Positions 7,582 through 15,038 of a stretch of 17,081 nt of DNA are shown here, piece after piece. Numbering within the stretch: position 1 is the stretch's first letter; the number at the start of each line of letters is the position of its first letter. The translations under genes and the position numbers were made by a program. The DNA comes from JADJPL01 sp964607915. Its GTDB lineage: Bacteria; Bacteroidota; Bacteroidia; Chitinophagales; Saprospiraceae. A model generated the notes under the pieces. That model had not been told where the DNA came from. It did no database searches and saw nothing but the letters and a program-made list of their open reading frames with translations. Location: contig CAZSMU010000080.1 of assembly GCA_964607915.1 (NCBI GenBank), positions 1 to 17,081 of the forward strand. The letters run 5' to 3'.

Positions 7582-8424
7582 TTACTTGCTGTAACGAATT
7601 TTTACAAAAAACTGAGAGTCTATGGCACCCAACATGCGCGCTGCGGCAGGGGAAAGGACTACTTTGATGTGTTTGTCATACACGGTGGCGGGGATAGGGC
7701 CGAGTACTTCTACGTATATCTTTCCCTGGTTCATCGGGTTTTCGATTTCCAGCACCGACCTTTGCGCGGCACCGTTGAAGCGGGCGTAAAAGGCGTTTCC
7801 CTGGTCTGTGGCATCTTTGTTCCAAAAAGCGGGTCCCTGATCCTTAACTACCTTTTTACCGGCCATGTTGTTTTCAAAACGCTGCCGCAAGGGCAAATTT
7901 TTCTTGAGCATAGGGTGGGCGGGGGCGATGCGGTCTGCTTCTGAAATCCCTTCGATACTCATCCAACCGATGTGGATTTGAGCGCCCGGGGTAAGGATAT
8001 TATTGCGTATCTTGCCCCGTGAAAAGACGGTATCCACCGGCATTTTGAAATACTGGCCGATGCGGAACGCGGTATCGCCCTTTTTGACCAGATAGGTCAC
8101 GGGAGCGTACCGGGTGCGCGGGGTTCCGCTTTTCAAATAGCGCAGGATAGCCCGGTTGGGGATGGGGATGCGGATAGACTGTCCGATGGCCAGGCTTTCC
8201 CCGAGTCCCGGGTTCCAGTACTGGAGTTCCTGATAGTGCATCCCGTAGAACCGGGCGATGGAAAATAACGTTTGCCCTTGCTTGACGATGTGTCGGTAAA
8301 TCTTTTCGCCATTTTCGACATTCAGGGTCACCGTATCGCCGGGGGAAAGGAACTCCGGAGGGATTCCGAAGGCGTTCATGTAGGGGCTGTAAAGGGTCAG
8401 GATGAGCGCGATGATGTTCCGCAT
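7582..8424 (-). CDS. Exported protein with two LysM domains
   Basis: The protein has 280 residues. It starts with a short hydrophobic segment (about 1-20) that can act as a signal peptide. LysM 1 spans about 43-87 (HIVKQGQTLFSIARFYGM to IGQSIRIP) and LysM 2 about 109-153 (YLVKKGDTAFRIGQYFKM to LTPGAQIHIGW). LysM domains bind N-acetylglucosamine-containing glycans, here most likely peptidoglycan. The C-terminal 120 residues carry no motif I recognise, but contain beta-rich text such as IYVEVLGPIP near the end. Start 8424 is chosen because the open frame upstream of it runs antisense through kdsB, whose coding sequence begins only 43 bases away. It is the first gene of the probable operon with the PLP enzyme and the M16 pair. 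A role in cell-wall or envelope assembly is inference. Confidence 0.82.
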   Translation of the reverse strand: MRNIIALILTLYSPYMNAFGIPPEFLSPGDTVTLNVENGEKIYRHIVKQGQTLFSIARFYGMHYQELQYWNPGLGESLAIGQSIRIPIPNRAILRYLKSGTPRTRYAPVTYLVKKGDTAFRIGQYFKMPVDTVFSRGKIRNNILTPGAQIHIGWMSIEGISEADRIAPAHPMLKKNLPLRQRFENNMAGKKVVKDQGPAFWNKDATDQGNAFYARFNGAAQRSVLEIENPMNQGKIYVEVLGPIPATVYDKHIKVVLSPAAARMLGAIDSQFFVKIRYSK

Positions 8425-8448
8425 GTGCTTACAGGTCTGTTTTTTACA

Positions 8449-8480
8449 CAAAGAAAAACAAGCAAAATGCAGCAACCAAA
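8449..8480 (-). promoter_or_regulatory. Possible promoter of the LysM operon
   Basis: Read on the minus strand, TTTG (8480-8477) is followed after 20 bases by TTTCTTTG (8456-8449). This differs from the TAnnTTTG -7 consensus at one position. The -33 part overlaps the first codons of the divergent kdsB gene. Transcription would start about 20 bases before the LysM ATG. The match is imperfect, so this is tentative. Confidence 0.3.
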
Positions 8481-9207
8481 CAAAGCCCTGGGAATAATTC
8501 CGGCGCGGTACGCTTCTACCCGTTTTCCGGGTAAACCACTGGTGGACATTGCAGGCAAATCCATGGTTCAGCGGGTGTATGAGCAGGCCTTGCAGGCCCG
8601 GGCACTCGGGCAGGTCATCATTGCTACCGATGACGATCGCATCGTCGAACACGTGAGGTCTTTTGGAGGGAATGTGCTGCTCACGGACAGGAGCCATGCC
8701 AGCGGCACAGACCGCTGTGCCGAGGTGGCTGCGCAGTATCCGGAGTACAGTGTCGTAGTGAACATCCAGGGCGATGAGCCCTTCCTGGACCCCGGGCAGA
8801 TCGATCGGGTGGCCTACCCTCTGCTGGCGGGCGAAGCGGGCATCTCGACCCTGGCCAAGCGGATTACGGCCATAGAGGAACTGGAAAACCCCAATGTGGT
8901 AAAGGTCGTTTTCGGCATCCATCGGCAGGCGCTCTATTTTAGTCGCTATCCCATACCATTCCTGCGGGGGCAATCGCTGGAAACGGGGCTTGAAAAGGGT
9001 TTTTTTTACAAACACATAGGGCTTTACGGCTACACACAAAATGTTTTGAAGGAAATTGCCCGCCTCTCCGTTTCCGCCCTGGAAAGTCTGGAATCCCTGG
9101 AGCAACTGCGCTGGTTGGAACACGGGTACGCAATCCAGGTGGAATTCACCGAACGGGAAACCATAGGAATTGATACACCCGAGGACCTGGCGAGATTGTC
9201 CCTGTGA
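8467..9207 (+). CDS. kdsB: 3-deoxy-manno-octulosonate cytidylyltransferase (CMP-Kdo synthetase)
   Basis: The enzyme activates Kdo with CTP to CMP-Kdo in the cytoplasm, the donor for the inner core of lipopolysaccharide. At 246 residues it has the normal family length. Visible motifs are the nucleotide loop IIPARYASTRFPGKPL (10-25), SGTDRCAEVA, the metal-site motif VVNIQGDEPFL, KHIGLYGY, and the C-terminal LEQLRWLEHG with GIDTPEDL. ATG 8467 starts the conserved N-terminus; the open frame upstream of it is antisense to the LysM gene. It is divergent from that gene with 42 bases between and converges with cdd (27 bases between stops), so it is probably transcribed alone. Its presence implies Kdo-containing lipopolysaccharide in the host. 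Confidence 0.96.
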   Translation: MQQPNKALGIIPARYASTRFPGKPLVDIAGKSMVQRVYEQALQARALGQVIIATDDDRIVEHVRSFGGNVLLTDRSHASGTDRCAEVAAQYPEYSVVVNIQGDEPFLDPGQIDRVAYPLLAGEAGISTLAKRITAIEELENPNVVKVVFGIHRQALYFSRYPIPFLRGQSLETGLEKGFFYKHIGLYGYTQNVLKEIARLSVSALESLESLEQLRWLEHGYAIQVEFTERETIGIDTPEDLARLSL

Positions 9208-9234
9208 TCAGCCCTGCCCTGCGCCCAATACCAC

Positions 9235-9720
9235 TCAGCCCCTGGTGTGGTCCAGGTTTTCCGGGGAAAAGGGGAAGGGCAGGATGTCCCTGGCTGAATC
9301 AAAGACCAGCCAGCTCCCTTCGGAGCCCTGGAGGATGATTTGTATAGCCGATCCCTGTGCGATTTCCGTCTCGTTGAGCACCTGCCGACAGGCACCGCAG
9401 GGACTTACCAGCTTCTGCTCTGCACTGGCCGTGACGGCAATGGAGGAGATGCGCACTCCGGGAGCAATAGCGGTAGCCGAAGCGATTGCCGTGCGCTCCG
9501 CACAAAGGCACATGCTGTACGCCGCATTCTCCTGATTGGCGTTGCCTATCAGGCGACCGTCTTCGAGGCGGATGGCCGCTCCGACCCGAAAATGAGAATA
9601 CGGGGCATAAGATAGAGCCTGTGAGGCTTGGGCTCGTTCAGCCAATTCCCTATCTTTGGGAGGCAATTCCTCCAGCCGGGAGTACAACGCGTAGCTTATG
9701 ACGAGGTTTTTTTTCGACAT
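9235..9720 (-). CDS. cdd: Cytidine deaminase
   Basis: The enzyme hydrolyses cytidine and deoxycytidine to uridine and deoxyuridine for pyrimidine salvage in the cytoplasm. The protein has 161 residues. The zinc site is complete: C73-A74-E75 with E75 as proton shuttle, and P107-C108-G109-A110-C111. Three cysteine ligands indicate the small homotetrameric class (about 130-160 residues) rather than the large dimeric E. coli type. The substrate-binding YAPYSHFRVGAA stretch is present at about 38-49. The first 25 residues extend beyond the shortest family members. Start 9720 (MSKKNLV) is preferred over an upstream GTG-frame extension to 9759, which adds non-family sequence. The gene converges with kdsB and is divergent from the saccharopine dehydrogenase gene. 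Confidence 0.96.
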   Translation of the reverse strand: MSKKNLVISYALYSRLEELPPKDRELAERAQASQALSYAPYSHFRVGAAIRLEDGRLIGNANQENAAYSMCLCAERTAIASATAIAPGVRISSIAVTASAEQKLVSPCGACRQVLNETEIAQGSAIQIILQGSEGSWLVFDSARDILPFPFSPENLDHTRG

Positions 9721-9750
9721 GCAGGTATGAGTTGGTTTCTTGTCATAAAT

Positions 9751-9769
9751 ATACGGCACAGGGCCGTAT
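9751..9769. repeat. Short palindrome upstream of cdd
   Basis: ATACGGC and GCCGTAT form 7-bp perfect arms around a 5-base centre. The site lies about 30 bases upstream of the cdd start and 136 bases upstream of the divergent saccharopine dehydrogenase start. It could be an operator or a stem in the cdd leader. Only the symmetry and position support this. Confidence 0.3.
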
Positions 9770-9905
9770 GTTGTGTATGAAAAGAGGAGAATCAGAATAG
9801 ACTTGTGGCGAGGGGCCGGCGAGGAGGGAAAAAAGGCCCTTTTTGACCCCTTTTGGGATTTCTCGCAATAAACCGGATATTGTGTAGCTCAACAATAGAT
9901 AAAAC

Positions 9906-11240
9906 ATGAACAGTGTACTGATTATCGGCGCCGGTTTATCCTCCGGTGCGCTCATAGACTACGTACTCCGAAAGGCGGCAGAAAAAGGATGGACCGTCAT
10001 CGTAGCGGATAACGACCCGCAGAAAGCAGAGGCTAAAGTGGCAGGCCACCCCAACGGACGTGCCGTGTGGCTGGACGTACTCAAGACCAATGACCGGCGC
10101 GAGCTCATCGCCCGGGCAGATGTGGTCGTTTCCCTCATGCCGGCCCACCTGCACCTCGAGGTTGCCTATGATTGCATCAAGCTGAAAAAGCACCTCATCA
10201 CAGCTTCTTATGTCTCCCAGGAAATGTTTGCCCTGGCCGACGAGGCACGGGAACGAGGGCTTATTTTTATGGGGGAAATGGGGCTCGACCCGGGGATTGA
10301 CCACATGTCGGCGATGCGCGCGATTGATGCCATCAAAGACCAGGGAGGGGCTATCCGCTCTTTTCACTCGTACACAGGAGGATTGGTGGCTCCGGAAAGC
10401 GACGATAACCCCTGGCACTACAAAGTGACCTGGAACCCCAGAAACGTCGTACTGGCAGGTCAGGGCACCGCCCAGTTCCTCGAAGATGGCAGGTTGCGCT
10501 ACATCCCCTACCATCGCCTTTTCAAAGAACACCGGAAACTGGATATTCCCGGTGCGGGACAGTATGAAGCGTATGCCAACCGCGACTCGCTTTTGTACCG
10601 CGAGCGCTACGGGATTGCAGATATTCCGAACATCCTGCGCGGGACGATACGCCACAAAGGCTTCTGCGAATCCTGGGATGCCCTGATACAAATTGGGCTT
10701 ACCGATGCCGGCTTTCCCATCCTGCACTCCGGGGAAATCAGCTTCTACGAATTGCTGGACGCGTACGTGGGGAAATATCAAGGCGGCTCCCTGAAGGAAC
10801 GCGTCGCCGAGATGCTGGGCCAGGAGCCGGACTCCGAAGTGATGTGCAACCTCGAATGGCTGGGGCTCTTCCGGAAAAAGAAAATCCGCCTCCCCAACGC
10901 AACTCCGGCCTTGATCCTGGAACACCTCATCCGGGAGAAATGGGTGCTGAAACCGGATGACCGCGATATGATCCTGATGTACCACGAACTCGAATACGAG
11001 ATGGACGGAAAAGCCTACGGCTTTACCTCTACCATGCAGTTAAAGGGGAACAATGCTTCCGATACGGCTATGGCCCAAACCGTAGGCCTGCCTATGGGTA
11101 TTTTCGTGCGCATGGTGATGGAAGGGAATATTCTGGCGCGCGGGGTACAGATACCGGTGATGAAAGAGGTCTATGACCCGGTGCTCAAAGAGCTGGAGGA
11201 GTATGGGATAGTGTTCCACGAAGAAGTGTCCCCGCTGTAG
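9906..11240 (+). CDS. Saccharopine dehydrogenase (glutamate-forming), LYS9 type
   Basis: The protein has 444 residues, the usual length for LYS9-type enzymes. It has an N-terminal Rossmann nucleotide site (IIGAGLSSG, 6-14), the family motif GLDPGIDH (126-133), and long recognisable stretches: SYTGGLVAPESDDNPWHYK, YANRDSLLYRERYGI, ILRGTIRHKGF, LEWLGLF, and a C-terminal DPVLKELEEYGI. These match my recollection of yeast Lys9 in order and spacing. The enzyme interconverts saccharopine with glutamate and aminoadipate semialdehyde. In bacteria it usually serves lysine breakdown via lysine-ketoglutarate reductase, which is not in this window. ATG 9906 follows an A-rich leader (gataaaac) typical of Bacteroidota. 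The next gene starts immediately after its stop codon. It is a distant paralogue of the carboxyspermidine dehydrogenase downstream, but its motifs separate the two clearly. Confidence 0.9.
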   Translation: MNSVLIIGAGLSSGALIDYVLRKAAEKGWTVIVADNDPQKAEAKVAGHPNGRAVWLDVLKTNDRRELIARADVVVSLMPAHLHLEVAYDCIKLKKHLITASYVSQEMFALADEARERGLIFMGEMGLDPGIDHMSAMRAIDAIKDQGGAIRSFHSYTGGLVAPESDDNPWHYKVTWNPRNVVLAGQGTAQFLEDGRLRYIPYHRLFKEHRKLDIPGAGQYEAYANRDSLLYRERYGIADIPNILRGTIRHKGFCESWDALIQIGLTDAGFPILHSGEISFYELLDAYVGKYQGGSLKERVAEMLGQEPDSEVMCNLEWLGLFRKKKIRLPNATPALILEHLIREKWVLKPDDRDMILMYHELEYEMDGKAYGFTSTMQLKGNNASDTAMAQTVGLPMGIFVRMVMEGNILARGVQIPVMKEVYDPVLKELEEYGIVFHEEVSPL

Positions 11241-12566
11241 ATGCGCCTAAGCCTGTCGTGGGGCGAGCGGCCGATCGTGCGGGCGTTCCAGTTTTTTCAG
11301 GTGATGCGCCAAAGTGCGGCCTTGCTGGGTGCCGTGCTGCTGACGAAAAGCGCGATACCCCTCGAAGGCGTCGGTATGTACGAGCAGTACCTGTACGTGC
11401 AGTATGCGCTGACCTTCTTTTGGCTGACCGGTCTGGTGCAGGGCCTCCTTTCCCGGACTTCCAAAGCGCCCGAGGAAAGGCAGACGGCCTTGTTGAGAGG
11501 GGCCTGGCTTTGCTTGTTGGGCTTGTCCCTGTTAGCCGCTTTAGCGCTCGGACTGGGCAAGGCACCGCTGCTGGATGCCTTGATCGGCCAGGATGATTTG
11601 CCCTGGACAGGGATTTTTCTGCTGTCTATGGTATTGAATACTTCGGCGTTTTTAGTGGAATACGTGCTTCTGCTCAGGGAAAAAGCACGGGCTCTCGTCT
11701 GCTATGGGCTGTTCGTGTTTGTGGGCTCTCTTCTGGCCATTTGGATTCCGCTAAGCCTGGGGCTGGGCGTACCCGGGATTTTCAGCGGGCTAATCCTTCT
11801 GGGCTTGGCCAAACAGGGCTATCTGCTTTGGCTCCTTTGGGGTGGTCGGGAGAGCAACCCCATCGAATGGGCTGATATGCGAAGCTGGATTCTGTTGTCT
11901 TTCCCTTTAGTGCTGTACACATTTGCAGGTGGCTTGATGCCCTCGGTCAATGCGTGGATTCTCGGACACACCTGCGCCGGCGACCCGGGCTTGTTTGCCC
12001 TTTTCCGGTATGGCACACGCGAGATACCCTTGACAGTTGCCTTGTGCGAGGCGTTGAATGCCGCGTTTATCCCCGTGCTCTCGAAAGATTTTACGGGAGG
12101 GCTGGCGTATGTGCGAAAGCGGACGGAGCAGTTCCTGCACCTGATTTTTCCGCTCGGCTGTGTGCTGGTACTGTGTAGCGGATGGTGGTTTCCCAGGCTT
12201 TTTAATCCCGATTTTGCAGAGAGTGCCCGTCTGTTCAACCTTTTTTCCCTGGTGCTCGTCAGCCGGGCGTTTTTTTCAAAAGCGCTGTTGATCGCGCTGA
12301 ACGACAATCGCTGGGTATTGCTTTTTTCAGTAGGCGAACTGCTGCTGCTGGGCATACTTGGGCTGCTTTTAGTACCCCGTTGGGGCTTAGCTGGCCTGGT
12401 ATGGGCAAATGTAGGGGCCTATACATTCGAGAAAGCTGCTCAGGTTGGGCGATTGTACTTTGCCTACGGGGTCGCGCCCGGGCAGTTCATTCCTTTCGCC
12501 TGGCTGACGGGCTATACGCTGGCGCTCATCGCCTGCATCTACGGAGCAGGTTTGTTCGGGGGCTGA
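11241..12566 (+). CDS. Polytopic membrane protein, oligosaccharide flippase-like (MOP superfamily)
   Basis: The protein has 441 residues and consists almost wholly of hydrophobic segments, about 12 to 13 predicted membrane helices by eye. The pattern of paired helices with short basic loops, and the phrases VSRAFFSKALLIALNDNR and LAGLVWANVGAYTFEKAAQV, resemble Wzx-type polysaccharide flippases. I see no residue set that fixes the substrate. The family moves lipid-linked sugars or other amphiphiles across the inner membrane. Its start codon directly abuts the stop of the saccharopine dehydrogenase gene (TAGATG), so translation is probably coupled. Its stop lies 11 bases from the stop of the convergent agmatinase gene. 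No glycosyltransferases lie nearby, though kdsB is about 2 kb away. Membrane protein is certain; flippase is probable. Confidence 0.7.
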   Translation: MRLSLSWGERPIVRAFQFFQVMRQSAALLGAVLLTKSAIPLEGVGMYEQYLYVQYALTFFWLTGLVQGLLSRTSKAPEERQTALLRGAWLCLLGLSLLAALALGLGKAPLLDALIGQDDLPWTGIFLLSMVLNTSAFLVEYVLLLREKARALVCYGLFVFVGSLLAIWIPLSLGLGVPGIFSGLILLGLAKQGYLLWLLWGGRESNPIEWADMRSWILLSFPLVLYTFAGGLMPSVNAWILGHTCAGDPGLFALFRYGTREIPLTVALCEALNAAFIPVLSKDFTGGLAYVRKRTEQFLHLIFPLGCVLVLCSGWWFPRLFNPDFAESARLFNLFSLVLVSRAFFSKALLIALNDNRWVLLFSVGELLLLGILGLLLVPRWGLAGLVWANVGAYTFEKAAQVGRLYFAYGVAPGQFIPFAWLTGYTLALIACIYGAGLFGG

Positions 12567-12577
12567 TGCACGGGATT

Positions 12578-13633
12578 CTATATCCTGCCCTGTGTCCTTC
12601 CCATCCAGTTGCAGAGCTTGTAGAGTACCCGCGCCCCGACATTTCCGTCCCATTCGTGCCCCAGGCCGGCGGTTTCGTTGAGGTCAAAACCTATGATTTT
12701 TCGGCCGCTCAAGGCGACTTGTTTGATGAGGTATAGAGCTTCCCCCAGTGACAGGCCACCGGGAACCGGGGTACCGGTATGGGGGCAAAGGCTGGGGTCT
12801 AATCCGTCCACGTCAAAGCTGATATAGACGTTTTCGGGCAGGGTGGCGATGATGTCCAGACATTGTTCGTGCCAGGTCTTGCCCTGGAACCTGCCTTCGC
12901 GCAGGTCTTGGTCAAAAAAAACGGCCATTCGCTTCCCCTGGCTTTGGGCTTGTTCCAATTCTTCTGCGCAGAAGTCCCGGATGCCCACCTGGGTGAGCTG
13001 GGTGAGGGCTTCCAGTTTCAAGGCGTTGAAAAAAATAGAGGCATGGGAGTACCGGAACCCTTCGTAGGCTTCTCTGAGGTCCATGTGGGCGTCTATGTGC
13101 AGCACTCCAAAGGACGGGTAGGTTTCCGCGAGGGCTTCGAGGAATCCGAGGGGCGTACTGTGGTCGCCCCCTACCAGTCCGAGGAGTTTGCCTTGTTGCA
13201 GTACTTTCAGTGCACTGGCTCGAATACGCTCCTTCAGTTCTGCGCAGGCATGGTTGATCTCTTCCCGGGCCCGCTGGAAAAAAGGAGATGCGGCCAGCTC
13301 TCCGCCATTTTCCAAAAACTCGATGTACTGCTCGGCAATAGGGCGCAGGGCATCGTTTCGGGCAGCTATATCCGCGGCAGGTGGCTGAAAATAAATGCCC
13401 AATTTCCAGGCCTCTTCCACATCCGGGTCGAATAGGTCCAACTGGACGGAGGCTTGTAAAATATTGGCGGGGCCGGTAGAGGTTCCCGCCCGATAGGAGA
13501 CGGTGACGTCCCAGGGAATGGAGAGCAGGATAAGCTCCGCTGTATCTTCTGTAAAAGGCAACCCAATGAAGTGGCCGTTGCGCAGGCCCACCCCGTTGGG
13601 GTCGAATGATGCTATAACTTCTGCTTTGGTCAT
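12578..13633 (-). CDS. speB: Agmatinase-like ureohydrolase (arginase family)
   Basis: The protein has 351 residues with a complete binuclear manganese site: GGDHS (155-159, H158), DAHMD (181-185) and SFDVDGLDPS (272-281, D274 and D276). TGTPVPGG (286-293) follows. The segment after DAHMD reads SHASIFF (196-202), which fits the agmatinase pattern H-[GA]-[ST] better than the arginase loop. Agmatinase makes putrescine and urea from agmatine. The protein is longer than classic SpeB because of an insertion between about 90 and 140. Its divergent neighbours make carboxyspermidine from putrescine, which supports the agmatinase reading. Formimidoylglutamase or arginase remain possible, because the same fold and metal site serve all three. 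It converges with the flippase gene. No arginine decarboxylase is in the window. Family certain, substrate moderately sure. Confidence 0.83.
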   Translation of the reverse strand: MTKAEVIASFDPNGVGLRNGHFIGLPFTEDTAELILLSIPWDVTVSYRAGTSTGPANILQASVQLDLFDPDVEEAWKLGIYFQPPAADIAARNDALRPIAEQYIEFLENGGELAASPFFQRAREEINHACAELKERIRASALKVLQQGKLLGLVGGDHSTPLGFLEALAETYPSFGVLHIDAHMDLREAYEGFRYSHASIFFNALKLEALTQLTQVGIRDFCAEELEQAQSQGKRMAVFFDQDLREGRFQGKTWHEQCLDIIATLPENVYISFDVDGLDPSLCPHTGTPVPGGLSLGEALYLIKQVALSGRKIIGFDLNETAGLGHEWDGNVGARVLYKLCNWMGRTQGRI

Positions 13634-13717
13634 GGTTTCTTGCGTTTCAGCAGACGGGCTCTGCAGGTAATATCAAAGGGCCGGAATATATCTGGGAACA
13701 CCCCGTTATTCGACATT

Positions 13718-13748
13718 TTGAAATACACCCTCTAAAGTAGTACATTTG
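13718..13748 (+). promoter_or_regulatory. Bacteroidota promoter of the carboxyspermidine operon
   Basis: A TTG -33 element (13718-13720, within ATTTTG) is followed after 20 bases by TACATTTG (13741-13748), an exact match to the -7 consensus TAnnTTTG. Transcription would start near 13755, with a leader of about 60 bases before ATG 13818. A weak 5-bp palindrome (AACAA/TTGTT, 13756-13770) lies in that leader. This is the clearest promoter in the window. Confidence 0.68.
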
Positions 13749-13817
13749 CGCCGAAAACAACAGATTTGTTGCAAAAGGAAGTCAACAAAATGGGGTGTGT
13801 CATTAAAACTCAGCGCA

Positions 13818-15029
13818 ATGTCTAAAGTTATGATTATCGGGGCCGGCGGAGTGGGGCGGGTCGTCGCCTACAAATGCGCCCAAAACGCAGAAGTGTTCTC
13901 CCATATCCTGCTCGCCAGTCGAACGCGATCAAAGTGCGATGCGATTGCCGCCGATGTGCGTCGCGATACCGGGCATACCCGTATTGAAACCGCGGGGGTG
14001 GATGCAGAAAATGTACCGGAACTGGTGGCGCTAATCCGCTCCTGGAAACCGCTTCTGGTCATCCATGTGGCTCTGCCGTACCAGGATTTGACCATCATGG
14101 AGGCCTGCCTGCAAACAGGGGTACATTACCTCGATACGGCCAACTACGAGCCGAAAGAAGAAGCCAAATTTGAGTATTCCTGGCAATGGGCTTTGCACGA
14201 TCGATTCCGGGAGGCCGGCCTGACGGCAGTTCTGGGCTGTGGGTTCGACCCGGGTGTAACGGGCGTATTTACCGCTTACGCGGCAAAACACCACTTTGAC
14301 GAAATGCATTGCCTCGATATCATAGATGCCAATGCCGGAAGCCACGGGAAGGCCTTTGCGACCAATTTCAACCCGGAAATCAATATCCGCGAAGTGACTC
14401 AAAAAGGAAAATACTGGCAGGATGGAGAATGGGTGCTCACCGAGCCGCACGAGATATCGAAAATGGTCAACTATCCGGATGTAGGGCCCAAGCGCTCCTA
14501 CCTGATTTACCACGAGGAGCTGGAGTCGTTGGTGCGTCACTTCCCCACCTTGAAACGCGCCCGCTTCTGGATGACGTTCAGCGAAGAATACCTTACCCAC
14601 CTGCGCGTAATCCAAAATATCGGCATGGCAGGTATCGAGCCCATTCGCTTCAAAGGGGTAGATATCGTCCCGCTGGAGTTCCTGAAGGCGGTACTGCCCG
14701 ACCCGGGGGAACTGGGACAAAACTACACGGGGCAAACTTCTATCGGGTGCCGCATCCGGGGAGTGAAAGACGGTCGGGAAAAGACCTACTTCATCTGGAA
14801 TAACTGCCAACACCAGCACGCATTTCAGGAGACCGGTACGCAGGGGGTCTCCTACACGACTGGGGTGCCGGCTATGTTAGGCGCTAAAATGCTCCTGGAA
14901 GGCCACTGGGGCGGTGCCGGCGTGTTCAATGTGGAGCAATTCAACCCGGATCCCTTCCTGGAGCAACTCGGCGCTGCCGGGCTCCCCTGGCAGGAGGAGA
15001 TCGACGGGGACATCGAATTTAACGATTAA
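13818..15029 (+). CDS. Carboxynorspermidine/carboxyspermidine dehydrogenase (saccharopine dehydrogenase family)
   Basis: The enzyme joins aspartate semialdehyde to putrescine (or diaminopropane) by NADPH-dependent reductive condensation, giving carboxyspermidine (or carboxynorspermidine). The protein has 403 residues. An N-terminal Rossmann motif GAGGVG (8-13) follows MSKVMII, with GCGFDPGVTGVFTAY in the middle. The stretches IDANAGSHGKAFATNFNPE and IWNNCQHQHAFQETGTQGVSY are typical of this subgroup rather than of LYS9. Start 13818 is chosen because the longer open frame from TTG 13746 overlaps the promoter and adds 24 non-family residues. The decarboxylase follows 9 bases later, completing the two-step route found in many Bacteroidota in place of S-adenosylmethionine-based spermidine synthase. 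Assignment is strong; which diamine is used cannot be read from sequence. Confidence 0.94.
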   Translation: MSKVMIIGAGGVGRVVAYKCAQNAEVFSHILLASRTRSKCDAIAADVRRDTGHTRIETAGVDAENVPELVALIRSWKPLLVIHVALPYQDLTIMEACLQTGVHYLDTANYEPKEEAKFEYSWQWALHDRFREAGLTAVLGCGFDPGVTGVFTAYAAKHHFDEMHCLDIIDANAGSHGKAFATNFNPEINIREVTQKGKYWQDGEWVLTEPHEISKMVNYPDVGPKRSYLIYHEELESLVRHFPTLKRARFWMTFSEEYLTHLRVIQNIGMAGIEPIRFKGVDIVPLEFLKAVLPDPGELGQNYTGQTSIGCRIRGVKDGREKTYFIWNNCQHQHAFQETGTQGVSYTTGVPAMLGAKMLLEGHWGGAGVFNVEQFNPDPFLEQLGAAGLPWQEEIDGDIEFND

Positions 15030-15038
15030 CGCCATCCT

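Noticed and set aside
6925..7944. Open frame of 339 residues on + across the PLP enzyme and LysM genes
   Set aside because: It is antisense to two well-supported genes, has low-complexity Gly/Val/Asp text without any domain, and crosses a gene boundary. It is a codon-bias shadow.
8425..9123. N-terminal extension of the LysM open frame by 233 residues
   Set aside because: The extension is antisense to kdsB, while the signal-peptide-like segment starts at 8424.
9829..9844. A-rich/T-rich hairpin (AAAAAG-GCC-CTTTTT) as a terminator
   Set aside because: No gene ends nearby: cdd begins on the other side and the saccharopine dehydrogenase starts downstream. The stem is weak and A/T-based.
9936..10985. 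Open frame of 349 residues on - within the saccharopine dehydrogenase gene
   Set aside because: Fully antisense to a strongly conserved gene; no recognisable motif.
13650..13664. GCAGA/TCTGC inverted repeat upstream of the agmatinase gene
   Set aside because: Five-base arms are expected by chance in a region of this size, and no second copy was seen.
14031..14819. Open frame of 262 residues on - within the carboxyspermidine dehydrogenase gene
   Set aside because: Antisense shadow of a confidently identified gene.
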